Shown: positions 1 through 10,522, numbered from the stretch's first letter. The stretch is 64,000 nt of DNA from Acidobacteriaceae bacterium (GCA_030041515.1 JASHNS010000027.1:1-64000); one strand, 5' to 3'. A program made the numbers and translations. Notes: generated by a model from the sequence alone, not told the origin.

Positions 1-172
1 AGGCGATCGTGGTGGACTTCAGCTCATTGTTGACGACCATGGCGCGCCCGATGTCGACCACAAAGCCGGCCATCGCCAGCAACGTAATCAGCAGAAAGGC
101 GAAAACGATGATCGTCTGGCCCTTTTCTTCACGAACCAGTCTCTTGGCTAAAAGTTGGAGTTTGGCTTGCAT
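1..172 (-). CDS. TadG-like pilus assembly protein, N-terminal part (cut by window edge)
   Basis: Only the first 57 residues are inside the window. They show a short basic N-terminus, then GQTIIVFAFLLITLLAMAGF and VVDIGRAMVVNNELKS. That is the N-terminal anchor of TadG-like Flp pilus proteins, in which a hydrophobic helix is followed by a VDxGR motif. I start at the ATG at 172 because GGAG lies 7 nt upstream. An ATG two codons earlier (178) has GGAG only one base away. The gene follows tadE (stop at 192) on the same strand, the usual TadE/TadG pairing. The product would be membrane-anchored with its bulk in the periplasm; the C-terminal domain is unseen. Confidence 0.8.
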   Translation of the reverse strand, partial: MQAKLQLLAKRLVREEKGQTIIVFAFLLITLLAMAGFVVDIGRAMVVNNELKSTTIA

Positions 173-191
173 GGGCATTCTCCGTGGGGAT

Positions 192-704
192 TTACTCAAT
201 CACCTGCTCGATCGTGGAGGTCAGGGTATAGCTCTTGGTTCCGAAATTGATAAAACTCGCGGTATACGGATAGCTGACGGTCAGGGTGACTGTTTGGCCC
301 TCGACCAGAGCAGCTGAGGAGCAGTTCGTCGCTGTGGCGAAGTTGCCGGCCCCGGTGGTGGAAGCAATGGCGGACTGGCCCGAGAGCGTCAGCGTAAAGG
401 TGAGGTTGCTCGCGTTCAGATCCGGGGCGGCGTTGGTGAAGGTCGTCTCGGCGATTTCGCAGGGGTTGTTGCTGCTGGTGGTCTGTCCGCGGCTGATGGC
501 GACCTGCTGGGCGGCGAGCTCGGTAGCATTGCTGATCACGAGCTGTTCGTTGAGCGCGATCCCGAAGACGACCATGCCGAGGCAGAGCAGGAGCAGCAGA
601 GGCGCGACGACGGCGAACTCCAGCAGCGCCTGGCCGGAGGACTCCTCGCTCCCCAACAGGCGACCGCGCGAGAGCAGCCAGCGACCGATTCCTGAAATTT
701 TCAT
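192..704 (-). CDS. TadE-like minor pseudopilin
   Basis: About 170 residues. A basic leader is followed by SSGQALLEFAVVAPLLLLLC, the class-III (Flp-type) prepilin signature with a Gly before the cleavage site, Glu at mature position 5 and a hydrophobic helix. The rest is a Ser/Thr-rich secreted domain with LNEQLVISNATELAAQQVA just after the helix, as in TadE-family proteins. Start chosen at ATG 704, with GGAGG six bases upstream; an upstream ATG at 731 in the same frame lacks this. It lies between a TadG-like gene and a membrane protein gene, all on the minus strand and divergent from the flp-cpa operon. The likely role is a minor pilin processed by the peptidase at 4005-4547. Confidence 0.8.
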   Translation of the reverse strand: MKISGIGRWLLSRGRLLGSEESSGQALLEFAVVAPLLLLLCLGMVVFGIALNEQLVISNATELAAQQVAISRGQTTSSNNPCEIAETTFTNAAPDLNASNLTFTLTLSGQSAIASTTGAGNFATATNCSSAALVEGQTVTLTVSYPYTASFINFGTKSYTLTSTIEQVIE

Positions 705-856
705 GCCTTGCCTCCGCCATCGACGGCGCATGCCTGCCGCTGCACAGGCGACTCTGTATGGGGGAATTGCACCTTTGTAAAGAGCGTAGTTCAGTGGTTG
801 CAGGCGGCAATGGCTCCTTCGGGGGATACGGACCCCGTTTGGTAACGTCCCCCGGA

Positions 857-2458
857 TTACCGGGGGGCTTTCCCGTACCGATTTCGGCCATTTCTTCCGC
901 CGGAGGGCTCCTGGGGCCGCTCAGCCGTGATAGCCGCCCCCTGAAGAGCACCCTGTTCCCTGGGGGCGCTGCGAACGAACACCGCTGCGACCCGATCCTC
1001 GTACACCAGCCGGAACCGAGCGTCCAGGCGGAGGAGTTGCACCAGAGGGGCGCGTACCGGCCCAATCACCAGGCGAGCTGCCAGCAGCTGGGGATCGGTG
1101 GCCCATCCGGGATGCCCCCCCCAGGTTTCCATCGAGCGCGCGATACTCGAGTCGCCGTAGAGGCCGGCTCGGCCGTCAATCGTTACCGGCCGTCCCAGAC
1201 GCCAGATCAGATAGCCCCCCCAGTTGTAGTCGTTGAAGAGCGGGCCGGGATCGTTCTGCTGCTTCACAGCTTCCACAGCCTGGACGGGGAGCTCTTTTGC
1301 CTGAAATGCACGCAGCCGGGCATTGGTGACCTGCAGCCCGAAAAAGCCGATCGCGAACACAGCGGACGTGACGGCGAGCATGGGAAAAACCGCCCAGGCA
1401 GGAGTGCGGTCCGTGTCCTCGATGGGGGGCCGCAACTTCTCGGCGATGAGAGCGACTGCGACGATGGCGAGGATCCATGCATCGCGCTGCGAGCGAAACG
1501 ACAGGATCGCGGATATGGCCAGAAGTAAAACCTCGAAGGGAGCCGGGCAGTCTCGCCGGAAGAGCACGGCTGCAGCCCCGAGGGCGAGGAAAAGGAGCAG
1601 ATAATCGCCGGGCGAGCGGAAAGCCAGGGCGTGCATCTCTCCTACTGTGTTGAGTACGCCGGTTTGGGAGCCCATGATCCACGCATCGCGGTAGATTCCA
1701 AATCCGTAGGGGTTGAGCAGGGGAGCAGCAGCGCAGGCGGCGAACGTGACCCACAGCGGGCGGGCGTTCTGTGAGCTGGGGCCCCACCTGGCCCAGCGCG
1801 CGAGCAGGGGCTCACTCGCGGCGACGCCCAGCATCAGGAGGCCGTCGACGAATTGAATGTGAAGATTGGCCCAAATCGCGAAGATCGGCGGAAGCCAGAG
1901 AAGGATTCCCGCCCGGCCCCCGCGCCGGAACCGCAGCAAAACGTCCAGCTCGATAGCGAACAGCAGGATGGTGAAGAGCCACGGGCGAGGCGTGAAATCG
2001 CGAGCGACGCACAGCAACGCGGCCACGGTCAGAATTCCGCTTTGGATGAAATCCGGTTGTACGCGGCTGATCAGCCGATAGACGGCCCACGTGATCGCCA
2101 CGGCCATGGACGCCGTGTAGAGCACAAGCCCTTTCAGATTGAACCAGGTATACAGCTTGAGCAGGATCAGATCGAAAAGCCAGCTATAGTCCTGCCAGGG
2201 CCGGCCCGCCTCGGTCCACGAGAAGGGGTCGCTGTGCGGCAGGGCATGGTGCTGCAGGATCCAGAGGCCGCTTTGTAATTGCCAGCCGACGTCCGGGTCC
2301 ACAGCGCAGGAAGCGAGTCCGCGAAAGCACATCAGCGCTGGCGCGGCGAGCAGAAGGCCTGCGACCGCGGCGCGCGCGGTCTGTTCCAACGTGCCCTGAG
2401 CGTTGTTTTGCACGTCTCTCGTCTTCCTGGCGGTCTCAACCCGGTCGAGCCAGCCCAT
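857..2458 (-). CDS. polytopic membrane protein, unrecognised (glycosyltransferase-like topology)
   Basis: About 530 residues with roughly ten hydrophobic segments, followed by a soluble C-terminal region carrying FNDYNWGGYLIWRL and VTIDGRAGLYGD. The arrangement of many membrane helices plus a periplasmic YNWGGY..R...IDGR tail recurs in uncharacterised bacterial membrane proteins resembling the ArnT/PMT glycosyltransferase superfamily. I see no proven active site, so function is unassigned. The start is uncertain: ATG 2458 is used, but an in-frame ATG at 2566 is possible and neither has a clear ribosome site. The stop codon lies in the loop of a short GC hairpin (849-866). Its place upstream of tadE on the same strand suggests a link to the pilus or cell surface, but this is only context. 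Confidence 0.65.
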   Translation of the reverse strand: MGWLDRVETARKTRDVQNNAQGTLEQTARAAVAGLLLAAPALMCFRGLASCAVDPDVGWQLQSGLWILQHHALPHSDPFSWTEAGRPWQDYSWLFDLILLKLYTWFNLKGLVLYTASMAVAITWAVYRLISRVQPDFIQSGILTVAALLCVARDFTPRPWLFTILLFAIELDVLLRFRRGGRAGILLWLPPIFAIWANLHIQFVDGLLMLGVAASEPLLARWARWGPSSQNARPLWVTFAACAAAPLLNPYGFGIYRDAWIMGSQTGVLNTVGEMHALAFRSPGDYLLLFLALGAAAVLFRRDCPAPFEVLLLAISAILSFRSQRDAWILAIVAVALIAEKLRPPIEDTDRTPAWAVFPMLAVTSAVFAIGFFGLQVTNARLRAFQAKELPVQAVEAVKQQNDPGPLFNDYNWGGYLIWRLGRPVTIDGRAGLYGDSSIARSMETWGGHPGWATDPQLLAARLVIGPVRAPLVQLLRLDARFRLVYEDRVAAVFVRSAPREQGALQGAAITAERPQEPSGGRNGRNRYGKAPR

Positions 2459-2590
2459 CGGCAGGCACTTTGCCGCGCGGAGCCGGCCTGGCTGGAGGGA
2501 ATCCTTCCAACTATAGCGCGGCAGGCCGGCGCGGCGCGGGAGCCGAAAAAAGCTGGCGCATAACACGAACGGGTCATTGTTGAAGGAGCC

Positions 2591-2612
2591 GGTAACCCCT
2601 ACGTTGGTTACC
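2591..2612. promoter_or_regulatory. inverted repeat GGTAACC-N8-GGTTACC in divergent pilus promoter region
   Basis: A perfect 7-bp inverted repeat with an 8-base spacer lies between the divergent membrane-protein gene and the first flp gene, about 70 bp before the flp1 start. Its position and symmetry fit a dimeric-regulator operator. It is not followed by a T-run, so a terminator is unlikely. No regulator is identified. A related but differently spaced palindrome lies after rpsT. Confidence 0.35.
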
Positions 2613-2683
2613 TAAGGCGCGTCCGCAGGGACGTGCCGCTGGTCTCCTGATGCGGGCCCCAATCCAAACAGGAGGACATACGC

Positions 2684-2854
2684 ATGAAAAGGGCCCGGAA
2701 GGTTTTTGTCAGGGTTTGCTTCGAGGAATCAGGTCAGGATTTGATCGAGTACGCGCTGATTGCTGCCCTGATTGCGCTTGCTGCCGTGGGGGCAATGTCG
2801 TCGGTCGGCAGCAGCATTTCAAATGTCTTCAATTCGGTCGGCAGCGACATTTGA
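2684..2854 (+). CDS. flp: Flp-type pilin 1 (56 aa)
   Basis: A 56-codon gene starting at an ATG with GGAGGA ten bases or so upstream. The leader MKRARKVFVRVCFEESG is followed by QDLIEYALIAALIALAAVGA, the conserved Flp pilin core: cleavage after Gly, Glu at position 5, Tyr at 6, then a hydrophobic helix. The C-terminus (FNSVGSDI) is identical to that of the second pilin at 3072. The product is the structural subunit of a type IVb (Tad) pilus, processed by the prepilin peptidase at 4005 and assembled by the CpaF/TadBC machine downstream. Pilin 1 has a longer, more basic leader than pilin 2 and a Cys before the cleavage site. Confidence 0.9.
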   Translation: MKRARKVFVRVCFEESGQDLIEYALIAALIALAAVGAMSSVGSSISNVFNSVGSDI

Positions 2855-3071
2855 TCCGCAGTGATTTTCGAAACGATAAGGTCCGGCGAAGCACCGAGCC
2901 GAGTTCGAATTGGCGGCGACCTGTCCCGAAGGGACCAATCTCTAACACTTAATGGTCATTGCAAGGAGAGGGGTACCTGCCGCACTGTCTATTGCAGTCA
3001 CCCTCGCAGCACGGTTTTAGGGATGTGGGAGCGAAACGGCTGTGCAGCGAATCCTGAGGAGAAGATACAAA

Positions 3072-3233
3072 ATGAAACAGCTTGTGAAGAACCTTCTGAA
3101 TGACGAGTCCGGTCAGGACCTGATTGAGTATGCTCTGATCGCGGCTCTCATCGCCCTGGCGGCTGTCGGTGCGATGCAGACTGTCGGCAGCAAGATCAGC
3201 AACACGTTTAACTCGGTCGGCAGCGACATCTAA
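3072..3233 (+). CDS. flp: Flp-type pilin 2 (53 aa)
   Basis: The product is 53 residues: leader MKQLVKNLLNDESG, then QDLIEYALIAALIALAAVGA and a tail ending SNTFNSVGSDI. It is nearly identical to pilin 1 over the mature region, so the two arose by recent duplication. ATG 3072 is chosen over an in-frame ATG at 3042 because GAGGAG precedes it by about ten bases and the leader then has normal length. The role is major or alternative pilin of the Tad pilus. A spacer of 217 bp separates it from pilin 1 and may hold its own promoter. Confidence 0.92.
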   Translation: MKQLVKNLLNDESGQDLIEYALIAALIALAAVGAMQTVGSKISNTFNSVGSDI

Positions 3234-3440
3234 CCCATCGCCTGATCCGCTGGCAGCCGGAGAGTGGACTTCGGCTGCCGGACTGCCAGCATTCAGGAGA
3301 TGGCTGTTTGTGGGCCATTCTGCGGGCTCGACCTTCCTGGTGAAGGATGAGTTCGCCTGACCTTTCACGAAATGCCGTTGCATCGACTGCGATGGCCGCC
3401 CCTGCGGTGTCTCGCTGGGGAAGCCAGGAAGTGTGACAAC

Positions 3441-3701
3441 GTGTTCTGCGCGACGAACGAAACACCGGCTTTGACCGGCGGCCAGTCTATCGGTGGCAAT
3501 CGCGACCGGGACAGCCGCAGGCATCATCTCGCCCGTGCCGTCGCCGCCTTGATCGCGAGCGAAGACGGCCAGGACCTTGTTGAATATGGCCTGCTGGCCG
3601 TGTTGATCGCTCTTGTGGGGCTGGCGTCATTCACGACTTTCAACGGCTCTGTCTCACAAAAAATAGTTAACGAGTTCAATACCCTGGGGAGTTATCTGTA
3701 G
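3441..3701 (+). CDS. flp: Flp-type pilin 3, divergent
   Basis: The C-terminal 55 residues hold ASEDG|QDLVEYGLLAVLIALVGLAS, a clear Flp core, and end in FNTLGSYL. The mature part diverges strongly from pilins 1 and 2. The start is debatable. I use GTG 3441 because AGGAAG lies nine bases upstream, giving an 86-aa precursor with an unusually long leader. The ATG at 3372 would add 23 residues without a ribosome site. The product is likely a minor or alternative pilin. It is the last pilin before the peptidase gene, separated from it by a roughly 300-bp stretch in which I see no gene. Confidence 0.8.
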   Translation: MFCATNETPALTGGQSIGGNRDRDSRRHHLARAVAALIASEDGQDLVEYGLLAVLIALVGLASFTTFNGSVSQKIVNEFNTLGSYL

Positions 3702-4004
3702 GATTTCAGGCCGGAAACCGCTGGATTTTGTGGCGGCCCGGTGGCAACATCGAAGGCAGAATCCCGGGCAGATCGTAAGCCGCAAGGGGAGTGGCCTTCG
3801 CCAGTTCCTGCTGGATGCATGCGCAGGCGGTAACTGTCCTTGTAAAGATTGCGCGTTTTGACAGTGCATCGCCGGCAGCGGAGCGCCCTGGAACACGTGC
3901 CCGGCTGCCTGGTGCTCCCCGCCAGGGAACCGGCGGGCGTCCGGTGTGATATTTGGGCGGAACCCTGAGATGGCTCAGGGGAATGCCGATTGGGGATCTC
4001 GGAA

Positions 4005-4547
4005 ATGTTGAAGCTGAATACCGAGCTTTTGTTTCTCATCCTGGCGGTGGTCTGCGCTCTCCTGGGCGCCATCTTCGATATCCGAAGCCGCCGGATTCCC
4101 AATTTCATCACCTTTCCCGGCATCGTAATCGGACTCCTGCTGCACTGGATCCTGGGTGGATGGCATCAGCTCGGTCTGGCCGCCCTGGCCTGCCTGATTT
4201 GCGGCTCGATCTTTCTGGTTTTCTGGCTGGCAGGGGGCATGGGCGCGGGGGACGTGAAGCTGATGGCTGCGGTCGGCTGTCTGGCCGGCATCTCCGGCGT
4301 CGCGTACCTGCTGATTTCCACGGCGCTGGCCGGCGGAGTGATGGCGGTTGTATTTGCACTGTGGCGAGGCCGGCTCAAGGACACCATGCTGAATATGGGC
4401 GCGCTTGCCGTGCATCACCGTTTCGAAGGTCTTAAGCCCCATCCCAGTCTGAACGTAGCCAATGCTTGGACGCTGCGTCTGCCGTACGGGCTGGCCATTG
4501 CGGCAGGCAGCGCGGTGACGCTCTGTCTGCTCGTGGTGCAGAGGTAA
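4005..4547 (+). CDS. cpaA: prepilin peptidase, TadV/CpaA (A24 family)
   Basis: About 180 residues, nearly all hydrophobic. It carries the two aspartate motifs of A24 aspartic peptidases: FDIRSRRIPN near the N-terminus and GGMGAGDVKL in the middle (the GxGD motif). Length fits the small TadV/CpaA type, which lacks the N-methylase domain of PilD. It would cleave the flp, TadE and TadG-like leaders after Gly at the inner membrane. ATG 4005 is used; a TTG at 3990 in frame is the alternative. cpaB follows after 6 bp, so the genes are probably co-transcribed. Confidence 0.92.
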   Translation: MLKLNTELLFLILAVVCALLGAIFDIRSRRIPNFITFPGIVIGLLLHWILGGWHQLGLAALACLICGSIFLVFWLAGGMGAGDVKLMAAVGCLAGISGVAYLLISTALAGGVMAVVFALWRGRLKDTMLNMGALAVHHRFEGLKPHPSLNVANAWTLRLPYGLAIAAGSAVTLCLLVVQR

Positions 4548-4553
4548 ATCGCT

Positions 4554-5363
4554 ATGGCTCGACGCTTCGCCGTTGCCGCTTTCGTGGCTCTCTTCATTAC
4601 ATCTGCTGTTGCCTACTTCTTCTGGCGGAAGATATCGACCAGTAACAAGCCGCCGGTGGTGCAGCCGCCGATCCAGTACGTCACGACGGCGCATCCCATG
4701 AACCCCGGAGAGACTCTGCGAGCCGCGGACCTGACCCTGATGAACTGGCCGCGGACCAATCCCCTGAACGGCGCGTTTGTGCATGTTCAGGATGTGGTGG
4801 GCCGCTCGCTGCTGTATCCGGTGATTCCTGGGCAGCCAATTCTTGACCAGCAACTGGCCGCGATGGGCTCGCCGATTGGGCTCACGGGGGAGATCCCGCC
4901 GGGGATGCGCGCCATCGCGCTCCATTCCGACGAAGTGACGGGCGTGGATGGCTTTGTGATGCCGGGTACTCACGTGGATGTGCTGGTGACTTACCACGAG
5001 GGGAGTGCGCAGGTGCCCATCACGGCGACGGTCCTGCAGAATGTGGAAGTGTTGGCAGCAGGGCATCAGACGCAGCCGGATCCTACGGGAAAGCCCGCCG
5101 ACGTCGACGTAGTCACGCTGTTGCTTTCGCCCCAGGACGCCGAAAAAGCGGTGCTGGCGGCCGCGCAGGGGAACATCCATTTTGTGCTCCGGAACGGACG
5201 GGACGATCAGAGCGCCAAAGCCGCGCCTGTTGATGTCAGCGAGCTGTCCGGCGGGCCTCCCGCGCACCATGCGGTGGTTCGCCGGCCGGGGCCGCCTCCT
5301 CCGAAGCCCTGGGTGGTTGAAACCTGGATGGGAAATCAACGCACAACGGAGAGCTTTCACTGA
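4554..5363 (+). CDS. cpaB: Flp pilus assembly protein CpaB/RcpC
   Basis: The product is 269 residues with an N-terminal membrane anchor (ARRFAVAAFVALFITSAVAY). An SAF-like domain follows (PMNPGETLRAADLTLMNWPR, then PGQPILDQQLA), and then the RcpC/CpaB core with GMRAIALHSDEVTGVDGFVMP. This order is typical of CpaB, a periplasmic protein that works with the CpaC secretin. GAGGT precedes the ATG. It lies between cpaA and cpaC with single-digit spacing, as in other tad operons. The C-terminal tail is Pro-rich. Confidence 0.92.
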   Translation: MARRFAVAAFVALFITSAVAYFFWRKISTSNKPPVVQPPIQYVTTAHPMNPGETLRAADLTLMNWPRTNPLNGAFVHVQDVVGRSLLYPVIPGQPILDQQLAAMGSPIGLTGEIPPGMRAIALHSDEVTGVDGFVMPGTHVDVLVTYHEGSAQVPITATVLQNVEVLAAGHQTQPDPTGKPADVDVVTLLLSPQDAEKAVLAAAQGNIHFVLRNGRDDQSAKAAPVDVSELSGGPPAHHAVVRRPGPPPPKPWVVETWMGNQRTTESFH

Positions 5364-5371
5364 GGCAAGCG

Positions 5372-6895
5372 ATGACCAGGCGACAGACAACGATTCGGAT
5401 TTGGGCTCTGCTTGCTGCGGGGCTGTGTACTGTGGGCACTGCCGGCGCCGCTGCGCAGGCTAAGCTTCCGGAGCAGCCGGCGCCTGCTGCGCAGCCCAGC
5501 GCTCCCCCGCAGCGCAGCGCTCCGGCGCAGCCTGAGGTGTGGGTGCCCACGGTGCACGATACCGCGGGAACGGTTCTGATCGGCAATAACCTCCGCCTGG
5601 TCGTCGGCCGGTCGATGTTTATTAATACGAAGAAGCGGCTTCTCCGCGTCTACGTCAGCAATCCCGATGTGCTGGAGTCGATGACGTCCAACCCCTACCA
5701 GATTGTGGTGACGGCGAAAGCGCCCGGAGTCACGAGCCTGATCCTGTGGGATGAGACGGGCCACACGCAGGCATGGCAGATCACGGTTGATATGGACGTA
5801 GCGGATCTGCGGGAGGCGCTGCATGATGCGCTGCCGTCTGAAGATATCCACGTAGAAGGCCGCGAAGACGAGGCGACTCTCTCCGGGATCGTCTCCTCGG
5901 CCGCAGTCATGGATCAGGCGGTCAAGCTCGCGGGCCTGTATTCGAAAACGGTGGCGAACTCCATGCAGCTGGCCGCACAGCACACGCCGCAGGTGCGGCT
6001 GAAGGTGCGAGTGGTGGAGATCGATCGCTCGCGCGCCGAGCAGATGGGATTCAACTTCTTTGGCACCGGCAAGAACACGTTTGGCGCCCAAACCGGCCAG
6101 TATCCCGCGATCAGCGTCCTGGGCACGACCGTCACTTCGCCGAATGGGACCTCGACGACCAGCGAAGGCGCCCCGGGCGAGGGTTTGATCGCCGTCTCGC
6201 AATTGCTGAATCTGTTCTATTACAACAACGCGCTGGGGGTCGGCGCGGCGCTGCAGGCGCTGATCAATAAGCAGATCCTGCAGATCCTGGCCGAGCCCAC
6301 CATCACCGCGCTCAGCGGTCAAACCGCGTCGTTTCTGTCCGGCGGAGAATTTCCATTCCCGGTCATTCAGGGGGCCTCCAGCGGCTTCACTTCCGTGACC
6401 ATCCAGTTCCGTCCTTACGGCGTGAAGCTGGACTTTACCCCCAATGTCCTGCCCGACGGCACCATCCAGCTGAAGGTGGCTCCGGAGGTCAGCGCCCTGG
6501 ATTACACCAATGCGGTCGTGATTTCCGGATACACGATTCCCGCGCTCTCCACTCGCCGCGCGGATACCGAAGTCGAGCTGAAAAGCGGCCAGAGTTTCGT
6601 CATTTCCGGCCTGCTGGATAATCGCACGACCGACCTCCTGCAGAAGATTCCCGGAATTGGGGATATTCCGATTCTGGGCAAGCTGTTTCAATCGAAGAGT
6701 TCCAGCCATTCTGTCGATGAACTTGCTGTAATCGTGACGCCGACGCTGGTGAACCCTCTTGAGGAGAACCCGCCGACAAGAGAGCCGAAGATGGTGGTGC
6801 CCTTCCTGAATGATCAGCAGTTCGACAAAAAACTGGGCGGCATTGTTCCCAATGGCGATCATCCCCAGACGCCCACGCAGCCGCCGCCGCAGTAA
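5372..6895 (+). CDS. cpaC: Tad pilus secretin CpaC/RcpA
   Basis: The product is 507 residues: signal peptide, Ala/Pro/Gln-rich linker, pilus N-terminal domain (RSMFINTKKRLLRVYVSNPD), a BON-like segment (LREALHDALPSEDIHVEGRE), then the type II/III secretin domain. The secretin part shows VRLKVRVVEIDRSRAEQMGF, LAEPTITALSGQTASFLSGG and DELAVIVTPTLVNPL. It forms the outer-membrane channel for the Flp fibre. Length is normal for CpaC. It starts 8 bp after cpaB and is followed 15 bp later by cpaE. Confidence 0.95.
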   Translation: MTRRQTTIRIWALLAAGLCTVGTAGAAAQAKLPEQPAPAAQPSAPPQRSAPAQPEVWVPTVHDTAGTVLIGNNLRLVVGRSMFINTKKRLLRVYVSNPDVLESMTSNPYQIVVTAKAPGVTSLILWDETGHTQAWQITVDMDVADLREALHDALPSEDIHVEGREDEATLSGIVSSAAVMDQAVKLAGLYSKTVANSMQLAAQHTPQVRLKVRVVEIDRSRAEQMGFNFFGTGKNTFGAQTGQYPAISVLGTTVTSPNGTSTTSEGAPGEGLIAVSQLLNLFYYNNALGVGAALQALINKQILQILAEPTITALSGQTASFLSGGEFPFPVIQGASSGFTSVTIQFRPYGVKLDFTPNVLPDGTIQLKVAPEVSALDYTNAVVISGYTIPALSTRRADTEVELKSGQSFVISGLLDNRTTDLLQKIPGIGDIPILGKLFQSKSSSHSVDELAVIVTPTLVNPLEENPPTREPKMVVPFLNDQQFDKKLGGIVPNGDHPQTPTQPPPQ

Positions 6896-6910
6896 ACGGA
6901 AGGATCGAGC

Positions 6911-8149
6911 ATGATACAGATGACCGGCAATTCGCGCACGCTGACGGTGGCCCTGCTCACGGTGGCCGTCGACCGCGACCTGACCGATCGCATTGTGCAG
7001 GCGGCCAGTCAGTTTTCCTGGTCGGTGACGCACGAGGCCCTGGACGAGTACCTTTCTGCGGCTCGACGGCCCGCCATGTCCCAGGAAACCAAGGCGGCTG
7101 ATGCCGTACTGGCGATTATCGATTTCGATCGCGATGCCCGCGGCGCCATGGATACGGTGGCGTACCTCAACCAGCTCTTCTTCGGCCGCTTCTTCGCGGC
7201 GGCGCTCTCCGGGCGCAGCGATCCGGATTTGCTGCTCGCCGCCATGCGGGCCGGCTGCAACGAATTTCTGCGCAAGCCGATCGATCCGCGCCAGCTCGCG
7301 GATACGTTTGACCGCCAGGAGAAGCAGTGGTCGGCCACCATGGGGCGTACCCGCGCCTCCGGTCACATCATTTCCTTCTTCGGTGCCAAGGGCGGTGTGG
7401 GGACCACGATGGTAGGCGTCACCCTGGCCTACTTTCTGGTGAACCTGCACAAGAAGCGCGTTTTGCTCATCGACAATCATCCGGAGTTCGGGCACGTCTG
7501 CCTGTATCTCGGTCTGGACGGCACTCGCTATCACTTCGACGAGTTAATCCGCAACGTGACTCGCCTGGATTCAGCGCTGCTGCGCGGCTTTATTGCGAAG
7601 CATTCCAGCGGGCTCGAAGTTCTGGCCTCCCCGGAAGCGCACGACCCTTCGCGCACCATCGATCCGGACGCCCTCGAGCGGACTCTTGAGTTTCTTCGCG
7701 GTGAGTACGACTACGTGATCCTCGACTGCCAGACCTCGCTCGAAGAGGCGAATCTGGCGGTGATGGACTGCTCGGATCAGATCTACCTTGTGGCTACGCC
7801 GGATCTCGGCTCCATCCGCGATCTTTCCCGCTACATCGATGGCCTGAGCCGCAACGAATCCACTTCGGCGCGCCTCCACGTGGTCATTAACCGCTATTCC
7901 TCCCATGGAGCCGTATCCATCGAGCAGATCGAGAAAGCCATTCGCGTGCCGGTCGAGGTTCGTTTGCCGAACGCGTACAACGAGTGCCTGCGGGCCATTA
8001 ACATCGGCGAGCCCGTCGCGCCGGATAAGAAATCCGATTTCGCCGCGCAGTTTTCACGGTGGGCGGCTATTCTGACAGGTGCCGTTGAGGAGCAGCCCCA
8101 GCCGGCCCGGAAGGGTTTTTCGCTCTTTGGGCAAAAGAGGACTAGCTAG
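6911..8149 (+). CDS. cpaE: TadZ/CpaE-like pilus localisation ATPase
   Basis: The product is 412 residues. The first 130 or so resemble a degenerate receiver domain ([28 protein letters not shown]), as in TadZ/CpaE. Then comes a ParA/MinD-type ATPase with deviant Walker [12 protein letters not shown], switch II-like [20 protein letters not shown] and a C-terminal [17 protein letters not shown]. The protein is thought to position the Tad machine in the cell. It is encoded directly before cpaF with a 2-bp gap, implying translational coupling. Confidence 0.93.
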   Translation: MIQMTGNSRTLTVALLTVAVDRDLTDRIVQAASQFSWSVTHEALDEYLSAARRPAMSQETKAADAVLAIIDFDRDARGAMDTVAYLNQLFFGRFFAAALSGRSDPDLLLAAMRAGCNEFLRKPIDPRQLADTFDRQEKQWSATMGRTRASGHIISFFGAKGGVGTTMVGVTLAYFLVNLHKKRVLLIDNHPEFGHVCLYLGLDGTRYHFDELIRNVTRLDSALLRGFIAKHSSGLEVLASPEAHDPSRTIDPDALERTLEFLRGEYDYVILDCQTSLEEANLAVMDCSDQIYLVATPDLGSIRDLSRYIDGLSRNESTSARLHVVINRYSSHGAVSIEQIEKAIRVPVEVRLPNAYNECLRAINIGEPVAPDKKSDFAAQFSRWAAILTGAVEEQPQPARKGFSLFGQKRTS

Positions 8150-8151
8150 TT

Positions 8152-9531
<1,380 letters not shown>

Positions 9532-9541
9532 GGCGGGGCGC

Positions 9542-10513
9542 ATGATACTTCTCGTACTGATCTTCGGTCTGGTCTTCGCCCTCTGCTTCGGGCTGGTGGT
9601 GATGGCCATGTCGCCCACGAATGAGGCGAAGGTCTTCCAGAGCCGCATGGATGCCATCGCCGCGCGTGCCTCGGTTGGCGAGGCGCCACAGGAGGCCATG
9701 CAGCTGCTGCGCAAGCAGGCGGTTGCCCGGTTCGAATGGATCGAGCGCGTTCTCAGCCATTACGCGCCGATGCAGCGCCTGCGCCGCTTCATCATGCAGT
9801 CGGGCCTCAAAGACGATCCTGCCATGCTGGTGGTGCAGACGCTGGTGGCGGCGGGCATCGGCTACGTTGTGGTGATGTTCTTCGTCCATATGTTCCTGCT
9901 GGGGGCCGTGGGTGCGCTGTTGTTTGGAACGCTGCCCATGGTGCGCATCTGGTGGGCGAGACGCCGGCGCGTCAAGCTGTTTGAGGATTCGCTGGCTCAC
10001 GGCATCGACATGATGGCCCGCGCTCTGCGCGCCGGCCACTCGATTGCCAGCGCTTTTGAACTGGTCGCGCAGGGAGCCCCGGAGCCGGCCAAGTCAGAAT
10101 TTGCCGAGGTCTTCCGCCAGCAGAACTTCGGAATTCCCCTCCGGGATGCGCTGCTGCAGATGCTGGATCGCGTTCCGTCCCAGGATCTTCGCGTCGTGGT
10201 GACGGGCATCATCGTCCAGCGCGAAACGGGCGGCAATCTGGTGGAGATTCTCGACCGCACCGTCTTCGTCATCCGCGAACGGCAGCGTATCCGCGGCGAG
10301 ATTCGTATCCAAACCGCGCAGGGGCGGCTGACAGGCTGGATTCTGACCATGCTTCCCGTGGCCATGCTGCTGCTGATCAACGTCATGGACCCAGGCTATT
10401 CGAGGGTGCTGCTTCATGACCCAACCGGGCAGAAGATGATGTATGCCGGCATCGGCATGATCATTCTTGGTGGCACGCTCATTAACCGCATCATTAACTC
10501 GATCGATGTTTAG
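9542..10513 (+). CDS. tadB: Tad inner-membrane protein TadB
   Basis: The product is 323 residues with hydrophobic helices at the N-terminus, around residue 100 and at the C-terminus. The central type II secretion F domain has AHGIDMMARALRAGHSIASA and VVTGIIVQRETGGNLVEILD. This is the TadB half of the TadB/TadC platform that couples the ATPase to the growing pilus. It starts 10 bp after cpaF and ends 9 bp before tadC. Confidence 0.95.
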   Translation: MILLVLIFGLVFALCFGLVVMAMSPTNEAKVFQSRMDAIAARASVGEAPQEAMQLLRKQAVARFEWIERVLSHYAPMQRLRRFIMQSGLKDDPAMLVVQTLVAAGIGYVVVMFFVHMFLLGAVGALLFGTLPMVRIWWARRRRVKLFEDSLAHGIDMMARALRAGHSIASAFELVAQGAPEPAKSEFAEVFRQQNFGIPLRDALLQMLDRVPSQDLRVVVTGIIVQRETGGNLVEILDRTVFVIRERQRIRGEIRIQTAQGRLTGWILTMLPVAMLLLINVMDPGYSRVLLHDPTGQKMMYAGIGMIILGGTLINRIINSIDV

Positions 10514-10522
10514 GAGCTGTGG

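Noticed and set aside
849-866. GC hairpin over the end of the membrane-protein gene
   Set aside because: No T-run follows on either strand, so it was not called a terminator; mentioned only in the gene entry.
3975-5390. 471-codon minus frame opposite cpaA and cpaB
   Set aside because: Antisense shadow; the plus-strand genes have clear family motifs.
5357-7534. 725-codon open frame on the minus strand across cpaC and cpaE
   Set aside because: Antisense to two strongly supported tad genes; low-complexity Arg/His-rich translation typical of mirror frames in GC-rich coding DNA.
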